Assembly (NCBI GenBank): GCA_003255065.1
Contig: QAOA01001436.1
Location: forward strand, 892,711-956,710
Length of the DNA: 64,000 nt
From: Cercis canadensis
Lineage: Eukaryota; Streptophyta; Magnoliopsida; Fabales; Fabaceae
Direction of reading: 5' to 3'
Below are positions 1 through 12,972 of this stretch, in pieces. The notes under the pieces are model-generated. The model made no database searches. It was given only the letters and a program-made list of their open reading frames with translations, and had not been told where the DNA came from. The translations under genes and the position numbers were made by a program. Every line of letters starts with the position of its first letter. Position 1 is the stretch's first letter.

Positions 1-162
1 TTTGACAATGACTTCTATCATATCTGACAGAATTCGTAAAAGCGTCAAATGTCAAGATGAAATCCCCATTTTCCTTAAGACTACATATAGAACAAGATAG
101 ACAATCAAAATAGAACCTCATAAACCAAGTGCGAATCAATTGAACCACTGTTTCCAACGTCA

Positions 163-454
163 CCATCATCCAGTATTCTCTTATGTTATATTACTTTCAA
201 AACTTGTTTATAAAACAAAAACAAGCAGCCACAAAGTAGCCCTACTGTCTGAGAATATATTATTATACCTGTCTTCTTGGCTAAATGAGATAAATAGCAA
301 TTTCCTTTCCATCATCCAGTATTCTCTTATGTTATATTACTTTCAAAACTTGTTTATAAAACAAAAACGAGCAGCCACAAAGTAGCCCTACTGTCTGAGA
401 ATATATTATTATACCTGTCTTCTTGGCTAAATGAGATAAATAGCAATTTCCTTT
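163..454. repeat. Tandem duplication, 2 x 146 bp
   Basis: Two adjacent copies (163-308 and 309-454) start with CCATCATCCAG and end in the same TAGCAATTTCCTTT string. I saw one clear mismatch (AAACAAG against AAACGAG). The repeat lies inside what should be the first coding-sequence intron of the DeSI-like gene. No N lies at the junction, so it may be a genuine recent duplication. Confidence 0.9.
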
Positions 455-586
455 CTATCCAATTACTACTCTAGTTTTCCAGTTTCTTTTCAATATGCAA
501 ATACTGCACCATACTATCAGATTTCATGCTATAAGTGTAAATTAGAGAAAAACAACACACAAAGTAGTATCATGAAAACCTCATAC

Positions 587-752
587 CTTCTATACCGGAA
601 TGAAAGATTCCAAGCCCAAACATGTAGAGATAATTGTTTACAGGCGTAAGATCATATATATTGAGATACACCATAGCACGACTGTTTTTCCCACTCTCCT
701 GCTCCCTTTCAGAGCTCGAGCTCGAGCTCGAGCTCACTGGGAATAACCGCAT
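587..752 (-). CDS. DeSI-like/PPPDE-domain thiol isopeptidase, first coding exon only (gene continues off the left edge)
   Basis: The exon starts at an ATG at 752 and ends at 587 before a GTATGA donor. The 55-residue fragment begins MRLFPV, has a serine run, then MVYLNIYDLTPVNNYLY and FGLGIFHSGIE, the N-terminal strand and helix of plant PPPDE (deSUMOylating isopeptidase-like) proteins. The next block, with the catalytic His and later Cys, is not in the window and should lie left of base 1. The 5' UTR appears split: an upstream exon ends at about 1237 (CTC-GTAAGT) and this exon starts at 831 after TTTTGTTAG. The family usually has Trp in YLYWFGLG, whereas this copy reads YLYMFGLG. The known family role is cleavage of SUMO- or ubiquitin-type isopeptide bonds. 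The fold is recognised, and the exact paralogue is inferred. Confidence 0.8.
712..735. repeat. (GAGCTC)4 self-complementary microsatellite in coding sequence
   Basis: Four perfect copies of the palindromic hexamer GAGCTC. On the gene strand they encode most of the serine run in the N-terminus of the DeSI-like protein. On the other strand they would read Glu-Leu repeats. This is probably a length-variable site. Confidence 0.9.
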
Positions 753-831
753 TGTATCAAATTTCGGCCCTTCCCTCTCCAGAATTCTCCAATTATATTC
801 CCGCAATCACAAGCCCATCAGAGAAAACATC

Positions 832-1340
832 CTAACAAAATATCACAAATAAAAAGGTTTATATATTAAGCGTCGAATTTCCAAAGCATAGATATTATGA
901 AAAGGGGAAAAAAATCTCAATTTCCGTCTGGTAGGTACAAAAACAGACGGCGACAAAAGAAAAAGAGAAAAAAAAAATGAAAGCTTGAAACCGTGGGCTT
1001 TGGTATGGTGTTGAAGCAGAAGCAGGTTATGCAAAATCAGATCAAATTCAGAGTTTTTTTTGGTGAATTCTCAGGTGGTAATGAAGAGACCTAATCAATA
1101 CGGAATTTACAATCAAAACAGTGGGAAATATAAAACCGGATCGTAGAAAAAGCCCTAGAAAACCAAAAAGGAGAGTGGGATCCGGCATTAAGTAAACAAA
1201 TAAAGCACAAGGATTCGCGAAAGAGAGGAACTTACGAGTGGGGCAAGGCTTGAAAATTCAAGAAGAAGTTGGGGTTAAAGTTGGAAAAGAAATGTGAGGT
1301 GCCTCACCCAGAAGCTAAAATCAGAGGCGCTATCTATGAG
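832..1340 (-). other. Probable 5' UTR and UTR intron of the DeSI-like gene
   Basis: A strong donor (CTC|GTAAGT on the minus strand, GT at 1236-1235) pairs with an acceptor TTTTGTTAG|G ending at 832. This gives a UTR intron of about 400 bp and an upstream UTR exon ending at 1237. The transcription start cannot be fixed, and 1340 is a guess. The open frame 843-1034 inside it has no protein-like features. Confidence 0.45.
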
Positions 1341-1344
1341 CTTC

Positions 1345-3130
1345 GGTCCTTTCGGACGTAAACATTGGCCGCCATCTTAATTCTTGCAAAGGTAACAACA
1401 TTTTGTGAAGCGGCTTTATTACCAAGTTTTCATATATTACTAATTTTTTAAAAATTTATCCACAAAATGAATTATTTCGCTAATGAAGCTTTAATTAATC
1501 TAAACAAATGTATCTTGAAAATGTCATGCTGTTCATATCCACCTAAAAAGACATTTGTTTAGTCACAAAGATGCCCTTTTTTGTTTTTATTCGATGAGTG
1601 AAATTACTTCTATTTTGTATAAATCCTTTGTATTTGGAATTTTCTTATGAGATGAATCGTTGTTTAATTATGATTTTAGTTAACATTATTTTTGTGAAAT
1701 ACGTTTACAAAACATTATCCATGAACAGTATTAAGTATAAATCATTGTCCTTGAAATCTCTCCACTTTTTTCTTGTTAAGTTGTGATTTTTGTCTTTACA
1801 AAAGATATGCTACTCAATTTAGTTTTTATTATATGAGAATCAAGCTCCTGTTTTAGCAAGTGGCAATAATATGAATTTAGATCTTTTTCATAAATCGGTC
1901 CAGTCATCTCTCATATAGTTGAGATCTCAAATTCCAGTTTCTATTCTTTCAACTCCAATTACAAAGCTAGGTTGAAAGATGGTTTGTTAAGGTGCAAATT
2001 CTTTTGGCTCATAATCTTGTTAAGACTTCGCCTTATGGGTGTTTCATTCTACTACCAGAAGTAACATACAACTCAAATTGATGAACAACTAGTTTAATCT
2101 TTAAGGTTGAAAAAGTTCTAATGACTCGGGATCAAATTTTGATGCGTCTATCCTTAGTAATTGTTGGTAAAGTTCTAATGACTTAAATGTATATTTTTTT
2201 TATATATATAGGAGTTATAAATATAAATTCTTTGACAAAAAAAAAAACATACAGCTCAAATTAACGGAGATAGGCAGTTATCGCAACTATTATTTCTCAA
2301 GCTGGGTTTGCACACATGGAAAGAAAACCATAAATCATTATGGTATGAAATTTCAAACTAGCAAATGTATCCATACACTATGAGGTGAGTGGACCACTAA
2401 TTATGGTATGAAAATAATTGAACCATGATCAGTTGGATTTTTTCTAATGGAGCTTTGAAATCTCACATGGTATTGTCCTCTTTGGTTGGGGAACAGACGC
2501 CAAGCCGACCCAAGTTTCTCGGCATTTTGACGTTTCTTGCTTCTAGAGGACAACCTCTCAAAATTGTTGAGTCGTCACTACACACATTGCACATAATTGT
2601 GCAATATAATACTCAGTTAACTAAGTCCAATCTTTATCCACATAAAAGATGTTTGAAAATTTTTCAAGGGCTACCATGATTATATCAGAATGCCTGTAGC
2701 AATTAGCAAGAGAGAGATATTGATAGGAAACATAGTGTAGTTGCCGTCAAAATACAGGGTTATACAGGCACGGCAACTGTTTGATTTTTTCTTTTGTTGT
2801 TCCTTTTTCTGGCCAGGCCAACTCTAGATGTTTGCAGAAATTTTAAACCCATTAGTTGATTTAGCTTAATCAGACAATTTTTTTGTAATTTCTGTTGAGG
2901 ACGTTGTATTTGCGAGAAGCGCACGTCGTTAGTAACACATGTGACATGTTCAGTAGGAATGTTGTTTATTAGAGACATGTATACATTGAGAATATCATTA
3001 AGGTTCCATGTTATATATACTGGTAAAATCCGTGTCATAGCAGCCAAGGTTTCCACTTGCTACTAGGATTAGACAAGCAAGGAATATAGTGAGCGATGTT
3101 GGGTTGGGTGGTTTCTTGACTTGAGGAGCT
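1345..3130. other. Intergenic; right part is probable 3' UTR of the Nudix gene
   Basis: AT-rich sequence. The longest open frames (2425-2679 plus, 2760-3056 minus) resemble no family I know. The first few hundred bases left of 3131 should include the 3' UTR of the Nudix hydrolase. No RNA gene or well-bounded element was seen. Confidence 0.5.
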
Positions 3131-6100
3131 TTAGTTGGCAATGCAGTTGATATCTTGAATGTCCACCACGTTATAGTAGAGGGACGTTGAATTGCCATCG
3201 AACTTGGAAACCACATGTTGAGCAGATAGGCCACAATAACGTTTCCTGAGACGAGCAATGCAGATGTCTATGATCTTCTTGAACAAGCAATCTTCTTGGA
3301 TTAGTGGTTGCTCTACAAACTCAACCAGGGGCATCCACTGCATATCATCAGATCAAGAGTAATTGATCAGAGTCCCTTGGTGTTAGATCCTTTATCAAGG
3401 AGTAACTTGTTTATTATTCATTAAGGAGAAAAGAAAAAGTTCACTTTTGATCTTTTATAAGTAAATTGTTAACCTTTGCATCTTCAATTTCAAGGTCGTC
3501 AACGACAATCTTAGTTGACAGGGGTCTTAGCATGCAGATGAAGAACAAATCTGACTTCTCGAATGCCAGCTTGTGTGCATGCCTGGAATTGATTATGAAA
3601 TTCATCACTCTTGATGGTTAAGAAGTACACTACACAAGAAAATTGTTGGAGGGATAAAACTATAAAAATGGTTCAGAAGTGCAGCATTCTTTAGTAACAG
3701 TGCCAGTAGTTTTATAGAAAAAAAATTAGGCAAACTAAGTAAGAAAGTTTAACCGTTTAACAATCTTAAGATCATAATGGACTCTGGTTGTAAATTATCG
3801 ATTATACCAGAAACCAGTCAGGTGTTACAATTCCGTTCAATTTAAATCACAGTAAAAGTGCTTAGGGAAAAACAAATATATCACAGTAAAATTAGAGTAA
3901 GAAATTGTGAACAGAACTTCAAATTTAAAGTGGATCATCATTAAGTTTCACATCTAATTGGTTGCAAGTATGACTCATGTTATTACCTGAATGCTATGAC
4001 TTCAACAAACTCGGTATCAATCTGAAAGACAAGGCAGATAGAATTAAAAACCTTGACTTGATCCAATTATGCTATAAGATGAAACCTCAAAATAAGTAAC
4101 ATCAAAGGAATATTTCAACCTACATAATTCTTACCCCAGTTTCTTCCTTCACTTCTCTTATGGCTCCTGTGTATATCTCCTCTGCCTGGCAATAATTCAG
4201 ACAACTGATAAAGAATATAAAAGAAAAGTACGGCAATTTCTATGCTAGTCTTCATTTACATTTTCAGAAGATGAAGTGACTTTAACAAAATGAGTACCTC
4301 AAGAACAAATCCAGTTGGTATCTTCCAAAGACCAAGATTTGCTGCAGAACAATGTTTCTCTTGCACTACAAGTACCTTTACAAATTTACAACATTACATC
4401 AAAACTAGAACAAGGACACACATGTACCAATTAAATAAAAACTTTCTGAGAATACTTTTTAAGGCTCCCCTATTCCAAGTAATGCAGAACATGAGTAACA
4501 TCAAAAGATGCTCATAAACCTTGTGAAACTTCAGAATATCAAGATAAAGGCATTGACCAAAAGATTTTGATATATTTCTGACTTGTTTTCTTCGCTATTA
4601 ACTGAGGATTGGTTTACTTGTTTCTTGAGTTAGGTATAGAAGCGTTCATACCTCATTTTTGTCATTGACAACAAATCCTCCAACTCCTACTTGGTGTGAT
4701 GCATTAGCTGGAAGCTGGCAAGGTCCTTCAGGAATCCAATATGTCAACATCACGTACCCTGGCTCCGCATGGTGGTATTGAAAGCCTTCCTGAAACCAAA
4801 TGAGTTATGGTTCACGTTTCAATGTGTCAACACAAGAGTGAGTGAGTGATAATATGGATGCTTTCGCTTCTAACCATTTGTTGAGTTACTTTGTCAACTT
4901 CACACAAAGCAAATGAGACATTCTGAGATTCTCATACAAAAATTTTGCAGCATAATTTGTTAAACATGTAAGGAGTTATATTACCTTCACAGCAAGTGGA
5001 ACAAGCTCAGATTGCTCTAGCAGCAACTTAAGCCATATTCCCTTCTTTCCCTGCAATTATCAGGTAGCTGGTAAGGAGTTCTGCAAGATGAAGCTGAACA
5101 CAGATACCAATGCCATCAGCAATCAAATCAAATCAAATGGGAAATATATGTCTTATGGCATATCTTATGATTTCTCAAGCAGATAAATGATGCACAAGGC
5201 TGAGATAATAAATACTTATTTCACAGGAAATGTGAACTTTCGTAGCATGCTTTTCTATATTGTTACGAAATGCTTTCAGAAGTAAGGAGCTGAATTTCAC
5301 TACCCTATTTAGAAGTGCTAATAGATGCTGTGCATGTCACTAACAGAGCTGCAATTAATCTAAGTGCTGATAAGAACATGATAGAGATTTTACCATCTTC
5401 TTCCAATGAGAAAGAGAGGAACGCAAAATAGATACAAAATCAGATGGGTTGGCTGGTAACTTTCCAGGATCAATGACAACTCCCCCGTACTCATCATCAA
5501 AGGCATCAAGTATTCTCATGTTTTTGGAATACAGATTCGAAGTTGAACCGTTTAGTCCATTAATACCATAGGAACTAGTTTCTGCAGCTACAATATTTGG
5601 AGCAACTGAATTCAAAGCTTTATTTACCAAATGAGAATTATCTGAGGTACCTGAATGGTAAGTCCTAAGGAATAACCCTGCAGTTAAAATGAGAGTATCA
5701 AATTCAAGCTCCCGTAGGGTCAAAATCTTTCTTCTATTTATTAGTGAAATGCCAGTTCTAGAAATGCCTGAAAGAAATCAAACATAGCCTCTAAGTCATC
5801 AGCTTCAGAGTTAACATATCTTATTTGGGTATTGAATTTAACTGACAAAAAGCTCAAATTCTGATAAACAAAGCAATAGATAGCAAGCATGCTCCGTTTC
5901 ATCTATATGTAGAGAACAAAAAAATAAAAAAAAAGGCTTTGAGAATCTATTTGGTGTTATAAAGAGTTGAAGTTGTGGGAAATGAATCTGGTTTTAGTGT
6001 TACCTCTACGACACGTGAACTGTGTAGAGAATTTAACACCAACTTTGTGTCTGAAACAGCATAGCAGAGTGGAGTAGGTTCTTCCCACATGAACTATCTC

Positions 6101-6133
6101 AGATGAGAACAGAGATTTAGAACCGAATTCCAT
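3131..6133 (-). CDS. NUDT8: Nudix hydrolase 8-like protein, 395 aa, nine exons
   Basis: Exons (minus): 6133-6004, 5767-5394, 5050-4985, 4789-4652, 4375-4298, 4185-4135, 4021-3987, 3582-3474, 3337-3131. All introns are GT-AG and phases close. Residues 1-60 look like an organellar transit peptide. The N-terminal domain contains LDAFDDEYGGVVIDP and YHHAEPGYVMLTYWIPEG. The Nudix box (about residues 258-280) is intact: GFVLEAEEIYTGA followed by IREVKEETG, with the REVKEE metal-binding core and an upstream LWKIPTG. The C-terminus has the NUDT8-type RYCGLSAQHVVSKFDG and SLYYNVVD blocks. Nudix enzymes hydrolyse nucleoside diphosphates linked to another moiety; the substrate of this subfamily cannot be read from sequence. 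An in-frame TTG three codons upstream was ignored in favour of the ATG. Its position near the ERF genes matches Arabidopsis order. Confidence 0.93.
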
Positions 6134-6142
6134 CTGTGTCAA

Positions 6143-7794
6143 AACCTAAATCTGACCAAGCACACACACTGGTAGCCACAACTCCAAAATCCAATGAAAT
6201 CAAAAACTGAATTTATACGTTGTTGAAAGTCAATATATATGAGAATATTCACAAAAATCTAGACTCCCATAGAACGTATCGCTCTGAGACTAAAGAAGAA
6301 GCATGGAAATCATCGTCATTCGGCGTTGGAAGATTGAGACTTGAACAGGTTTAGTTTATCCCACATTGGAAGAAGGTTTTAGCTCATAAGTTATAGAGTA
6401 ATCAACATTAAGGTAGTCGACAACCCTCTTAATTGGTGGTGTATAATGGACTATGTGTGATTATGACAAAAATCAATGAGAAAGAGAACAAAAAATTTCC
6501 CATTCATAGACTATGGGAGAAAACGAGGGAAGTGACTCAAATCATATATGGTGGAGAATGAGAAGGGAGAGAGGTCACTTCAGGCAGAGAAGCAGTCAAT
6601 AACAACACGCTTCCTAAAGAGCGTGAGCAGCATGAGTGAGCATTGCATTGCACTAAAGTGGGAGATACCTGAAAATGGAAGGTCTACTCGGCAACCATTT
6701 GGATGATGAGCAAAGGACATATATGAGTGATAAGTTATAACAGAAATAAATGTCGAAAATTAAGTGACATTCTATTCAGCACCGCCTAGGCAAAAAATAA
6801 AAATATGCACCGCATAGAATATTACGAATCAATACTGGTTGCTACTATTTGCTCCCAGCAACAACTTATAAATTGCAGTTATATACCATCAATTAATTCA
6901 AAATTAAAGATAGAAAGATAGCATCTTGTTTAAAGGAGGAGAGAGACTGACAGTTGAGACTTGAGAGTGTCTCATGAGAAGCTAATTACGAAATCAATTT
7001 TATGATGAAATTGAGAGACAGGGGTCAAGAAGATTGGACAGTGGATGAGCAATTTTTTATGTGAAAAGAGAATCGCATTGAGCAAATTGCTACTCCCATT
7101 AGAAAGGTAAGGCGCATCATAAGGTGTTTTGCATGCGCAGGAAAGGCGCGTAGGATTGTTATGCAGGAAAGTAAAGTGAAAGTAGAAATTGTATCCGCAC
7201 GTGCTTTTCAGATATCTTGCCGATGATGCTCCATACTCTGGAATGAAATGTGTGTCCACTGTTGTGATGACGGGACAAAACATCACGTTCAAATCGAACG
7301 GAGGAAGGGAAACATGATTACCCACTTGTCCAGCTACACTAATATCGGCTAACAAAAATAAGGTTATTCATTAAAAATATTAGAGAAATGGACTCTCTAT
7401 TCTCTTTTTTCATTTCCTATTTTTAAGTATCAGAAATAATAAATACACCATGTTCGTATATAAATATTTCATAAAGTATATAAGCAAAATAAAATCACTT
7501 AAATTTAAATTCTCACATAGTAATCTCTACTCAACTTAAATCACATTAATCAATTTGTAAAATATATTAGTAAAAATATGTTATATCACAAGGAGAAAAA
7601 AGTTATGCTAACCGAACATCTAATTATATGTACTTTAGGCACAAAAAATAATCATTATTTTATATTTGTTTCCTGGTTCCTACACCATTTTTATATTAAC
7701 TAAGTTGTACACTCTAGAATTTGATTAAGAAAAGTTGAAGCAGGTTGATAAAAAAAAAATTGTTAAATTTAAAATTAGGGTGATAGCTATCTTA
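6143..7794. other. Intergenic, promoter side of the Nudix gene
   Basis: Contains the upstream region of the Nudix gene. One 384-base minus open frame (7355-6972) has no recognised motif, no good coding context and no homologous feel, so I do not call it a gene. No other structure was found. Confidence 0.45.
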
Positions 7795-8177
7795 CCATCA
7801 CTAAAAATGGGGTATGCGTTACTCCACATCCAATTTGATATTTGAATGGGTTTTCGTGGGACCTATCCAATAAATTTAGTATCGTTATAAAAATTTCAAA
7901 AAATTAAGTATTTTAATATGTGACAGAATATACCTTTTTTTATAAAATGTAAGAATTACACGATATAAAAAAATATACTAAACAAAATTTAATTTTTGTC
8001 AAAAAAATATAAAATTTTATACATTTTTTTATATTGTGTCGTTCGTACATTTTATAAAAAATTGTATATTTTAATACATACTAAATGACATAATTATTTA
8101 ATATATTTACAATAACATCAAATTTATTAAATAGGTTCCACTCAAATCCATCCAAGAGGTAGTGTTACTACTGTACA
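7795..8177. mobile_element. Foldback MITE, imperfect inverted repeat
   Basis: The left half (CGTGGGACCTATCCAATAAA) is mirrored on the other strand in the right half (GAGTGGAACCTATTTAATAA). Inner arms also pair: TTTATAAAATGTAAGAATTA against the complement of CGTTCGTACATTTTATAAA. About 380 bp, AT-rich, no coding capacity. Exact termini and target duplication are unclear; a Mutator-like foldback is a guess. Confidence 0.5.
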
Positions 8178-8327
8178 AGCAAGCATACAAATAAAATAAG
8201 AGTATTAATTGCTCCTAAGGACAAATACATAAGTATCATATCCGTACTTGGAATACTAATGAAGGTTAGTCTGAGTGAAATGGATTTTAGTTGTTTAAAC
8301 AAATGGTTTCAAGTTCGAATTCTTGTA

Positions 8328-8532
8328 AATGCAATAAACTTTTTTGAGAAAAATTCTCACTTTAGCACATGACTGTAACTCATATGATTAAATTTAAGAT
8401 TAAACATAATAATAATCCACCAAAATATTANATGCAGTAAACTTTTTTGAGAAAAATTCTCACTTTAGCACATGACTGTAACTCAGATGATTAAATTTAA
8501 GATTAAACATAATAATAATCCACCAAAATATT
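8328..8532. repeat. 100-bp direct duplication around an N (8431)
   Basis: 8328-8430 and 8432-8532 are nearly identical (differences GCAATAAAC/GCAGTAAAC and CATATGATT/CAGATGATT), separated only by an N. This is the pattern of an unmerged contig overlap or two alleles placed in series. Confidence 0.85.
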
Positions 8533-11313
8533 ATATTACCAATAAAGATATAAGATATTGTAACTAAAAAAGATTATGATATTATTTGCCTGGAATATTA
8601 TTAATTTATTTGTCTCTTTCTACGCAATAATTCTGGTGGTTGTCGTGGCGGATATGTGAAGTCCAGGTGTCCTGATGAAACAACTTTGGGATGGATAAGG
8701 ACTATTTATTAATTAATTTTGAGTTCTTTATGGTTGCAGTCTTTTGTGGCCACTAATTGAAGTTTGTGATTTCACGTGCTCGTCGTAATGGGCCCAGCTC
8801 CTGCCACATAAGTAATTACTAGGCTTTTAAATTACAAGATTATTATGATTGTTTTTCTGGGTCTTGGATCTGATGGGCTTAAGGCCCAAAAAAGAGCTGC
8901 AGGGTTGAACTGATGGGTTTTCATAGGATGCTGCAGTTAGGCCCAAAGTCTATAGCCATGATTCCCTCGGTAAGCAACCAGTAGTCCAAGTCACTGCAGG
9001 ACATTGGCCCAAAAAAAAAATTGCAAGACTAGGAAGTTACAAGCCATGAAATAATCCATTGGTCATAAATTTTTCAAGATTTTGAGTTGGAAGAGAAGCG
9101 CTAAAACTTGTGAAGGACAAGCATTCACAAATAACTTGACTTGAGTGAAGCATACAATAATTCTTGAGATTTCCATTGATGATGTCTGATCTGAATAACG
9201 TAACCAAGCAGAACCGTCAGAAGAAGATATAATTAAGCTCACATCACTAACAACAACATATATTTGTTTTGTGCAATGTTAATGATACAATTAATATTTT
9301 ATAACACTTTTTTTGAATGATAAAATAAATATTTCTCGTAAATAATTTTTACTTTTTTTTTGTGAGTAAAAGTTTAATATGAGAGTAAATTTTTTATTAT
9401 AAGGCTAAGATATATCATAGATTTAAGCGATAGTTTATNATAGTAGTACTTACAGATTATTTATTAAAAAAAGATTGCTTACAATAAAATTTTAACTTAA
9501 AGTAATTTAATATTTATTAGTTGAGTAAATCCGTGGGGAAATAATTACTACTTGTTATTAGGAGAAGCGCATTTAATTGATTCTGGACAATTGAAGAAGA
9601 CCGTAGTCAACTGGTGGGAGACATTTAATAGGCATAGTAGCATGATGCAACCACATTTTCATTCACAATCAGATTGGTCAAAAACTCAGAAGTCTTCAAT
9701 TTCATATTTTTAATTAATTTGACCAAATTAATAAAGGAAGAACAATTTTGCAGAGCAGACCCCTTATTTCCCAACTTACCCTCTATATAGTTCATAGTTG
9801 ACTCAGACATATCTCATTCTAGAATTTAATTTTTAGTTACTACGTACTAGTGTGTTGCATCATACAATTAAGTATACTAGGTGAATAGCAAAGACATTCA
9901 AAAAGTAGTAAATAAGCTGTCACCAACTTCTAAAATATTTTCACTTGAGAGTGGCTGGTAATTAAGAGGTTCCTTTCTTAGTTTTTAATCAAAGTAAATA
10001 TAATTGTTTTGAGGTATGCTTATACAAGGTATTAATTAACATGTATCCACACTTGCTTTTGACCTCTTAATAGAATGTTGGGAATTCAAATTTTATCTCT
10101 TTTTTTTATTTTTCAACATGCGTGAGTATATTCCCATGGTTGAAAGCCTTGAAGGGACATAAGATAAGGGACTCATTATTTTGTGGTGCTGAGGTAAGCT
10201 TGATATCGCTTGTTTAATCTTTGAAACATTAATTAATATTAAGAAAAACGAAATCATTCTTGCGCTTACGACTTAGTGCTAGCTGCGGATTGTCTTACCC
10301 ACCCATCCATATCATTGTTATTTCATTACGGGTCTAAACTCACGTGGGCCTTTGACATTTTCTGCCTTTGACTATACTTTCTAACGAACTTCAAACATAG
10401 GTGGACAATGCACCCTCCCTTATCCAATTAAAACCTTTCCATGTGGAAGGTTGAAGTGAACACAAGCCTGAAGAGCGCGACAACATTAAATTGTTTACTT
10501 TGAAAACGTCCGTATTCGATTAACTCGTACTCTTAATCTCAATTCTTAGAAAAACCATACAGATATGAAGATGTTCTTCAGGTTCCGGAATCATGACGCA
10601 TTTAATTTATTTATTTTATACAGCCATGACTTTGACCCATATGAGAATGGAACCAATCTAACCTCATCGCAAAATGGGAGACTCAGACAATCCATTTATT
10701 TATTAAACCGTACGTCTTGTTCGTCAAGTATTTTCATATTATTACCCTTGATAAGTGCCTAAAATCGTGCTTGATATCTTTCCCTTTATGTCTATCTACT
10801 TTGTTGTTCTAATCAATTCATTTATGACATAATAATTAAGTAATGCATTCGCCAAAAAGAAAATATAATAATGAGAAATATCAAGTTTTCCAAAACAACT
10901 TCAGACGTGCATGCAACATATCTTGGTTTTCATTATATATATCTCAAACTTATATGTATATAGTTAATTGACTAATTTACATGAAGATGGCTATGAATAA
11001 TAATTAAAAATTAATCATATAAGTTAAAACGTATGTCACGTCAAGTTCAAAACTTAGCGTATACGAACTATGTATATTGGATAGTTTGTCAATCTTTTGT
11101 GCTAAAAAATTGAAAAAAGCAACCCAAAATGCACTTGACTTGAGCCAGAGCCACCAATTATTGTAGGTTACAACTTCGAAGCCGCTATTTTGGGTGTTAC
11201 GACCCTTGGGGCCTATCACAAGTAGAAAATCAAATTATTGAAATGGTGGTGCAGAGAAAATTCAAAGGCCAGAAAGTCAATTTCAAAGTGTGTACTCGGC
11301 TCAGTCTGAATTT
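8533..11313. other. Intergenic
   Basis: AT-rich DNA with an N at 9439. Small open frames (9625-9810 minus, 10565-10762 plus, 11004-11219 minus) show no recognisable protein features. No element with clear ends was seen. Confidence 0.4.
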
Positions 11314-11633
11314 TGAACAAGAGATGGGGATCGTTAGGGCCCAGGGGATAATAATGAGAGGAGAGGGTGCAAAATGTAAAACCCATGCAGTATCGTTCGT
11401 AATAATAATAATCCACACCTCAATCTGTTTTTTATGATGATGAACTGGGGAAAATAAAAGTTTGTTTTAAAATNTGAACAAGAGATGGGGATCGTTAGGG
11501 CCCAGGGGATAATAATAAGAGGAGAGGGTGCAAAATGTAAAACCCATGCAGTATTGTTCGTAATAATAATAATCCACACCTCAATCTGTTTTTTATGATG
11601 ATGAACTGGGGAAAATAAAGTTTGTTTTAAAAT
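11314..11633. repeat. 160-bp direct duplication around an N (11474)
   Basis: The copy starting TGAACAAGAGATGGGGATCG at 11314 recurs from 11475, with three or four differences (ATGAGAGG/ATAAGAGG, TATCGTTC/TATTGTTC, one A fewer). Open frames here on both strands are duplicated by the same event and are not genes. Confidence 0.85.
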
Positions 11634-11851
11634 AATATTAATCTGTAACATTTATGAAATGATTGTCTAAAACTAATGATGGTATAAAAGTTTAAAATTA
11701 TAATACATATAAAACCCAAATATAATGCAGTAACTATGTAACTTTAATTTGGACTATAAAACAAAAATAATTTGTTTTCCTTCTTTAAACTCTAACAAAT
11801 CTCCTATATATCTAATTAAAAAAAAAAAAAAAACTCATGTATATATAAGAA

Positions 11852-12527
11852 GGTATGTGTTACTTCCTTAACATGATAACACCGTAATCGTTAATGTAAA
11901 AGTATTTAATTTTGACAATTTATCTTTAAATGTCAAGATTAATTACTTTTCACATTAATAATTGTAGTGCTGCCACATTAAAAATGTATCATATACTCCT
12001 TTGATATGTCATATCTATATTTAAAACTTATAACTTTCAATCATTATGTGCATATATGAAATAAAACTTTGTTGATGCCATACATTGCACTTGTTCGGAC
12101 CCATTTTACTTTAATCAGTAGTTTGGAGGCTTGTATTAATCAATGAACAAAAACTATTGTATATGTATACGGAGATTCAATCATGCTAGGGAGGTAAGTA
12201 ATATCTCATTTACGTGACAATACTATAGTTATTAATATGAAAATATTTAATCTTTGTCGTTTATTTTTAAATGTTAAGATTAATTATTTTTTATATCANT
12301 AAGATTAATTATTTTTTACATCAATAATTATGGTGCTGTCTAGTTGAAAAACTATCATAAATTTCTTTGACATGTGATAAACCTTCATATCTATATTTAA
12401 AACTTATAACTTTCATGTGCATATATATGAATAAACCTTTGTCGTTGCCATATCGTTGCACTCGTTCAGACCCATTTTTCTGTAAGCAGTAGTTTGGAGG
12501 CTTGTACTAATCAATGAACAAAAACTT
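11852..12527. repeat. Diverged tandem duplication, about 310 bp per copy
   Basis: 11852-12160 and about 12190-12527 align through most of their length. Shared anchors are TATCTATATTTAAAACTTAT, CAGTAGTTTGGAGGCTTGTA and TAATCAATGAACAAAAAC. Many substitutions and small indels separate them, so this is an older, real duplication. A short separate duplication around the N at 12299 (TAAGATTAATTATTTTTTA) is superimposed on copy 2. Confidence 0.8.
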
Positions 12528-12972
12528 TTTGTATACTTTTAATCAATAATTAAGCACTACGTACAATAAGTCACTAATCTTGCTTACATACATTACAGGA
12601 CAATTTCAAAGATTAAATAAAGCGTTATAAATCAGCTCTAAAACAATTTGGTGAATTAATTTGTTCACTTCAACTAGATTATAAAATATAAATTCTAATG
12701 GAAAAGGATGTTTTGATGAAGTTTAGTTTTTTTTTTTTAAAAAAAAAATTAATAATAAGTCTCTCAATTTTATTTTTCTTTAAAACATGTAAAGAAATTG
12801 AATTTTTTTGGTACTTAAAGTAATTGAATTTGAAGCTTGAGATACAAGTGCTCATAGACAACAATTGAATTAAATCATCTACATCTTTTGGGAAAATATC
12901 ACACCGTACACTGTACTCATCCCTGAAACAGATACAGGGAGGGTAAAAAAAGAAAAAAGACTGCACTAAATT

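Noticed and set aside
6972-7355. 384-base minus-strand open frame, 127 residues
   Set aside because: Long for non-coding DNA, but no recognisable domain, no matching splice context and no link to the Nudix exons.
8280-8345. GTTCGAATTCT resembling a B box
   Set aside because: No convincing A box and no target duplication; it sits at the edge of an assembly-type duplication.
11216-11651. Overlapping open frames on both strands
   Set aside because: Created by the duplication around the N at 11474; no protein family.
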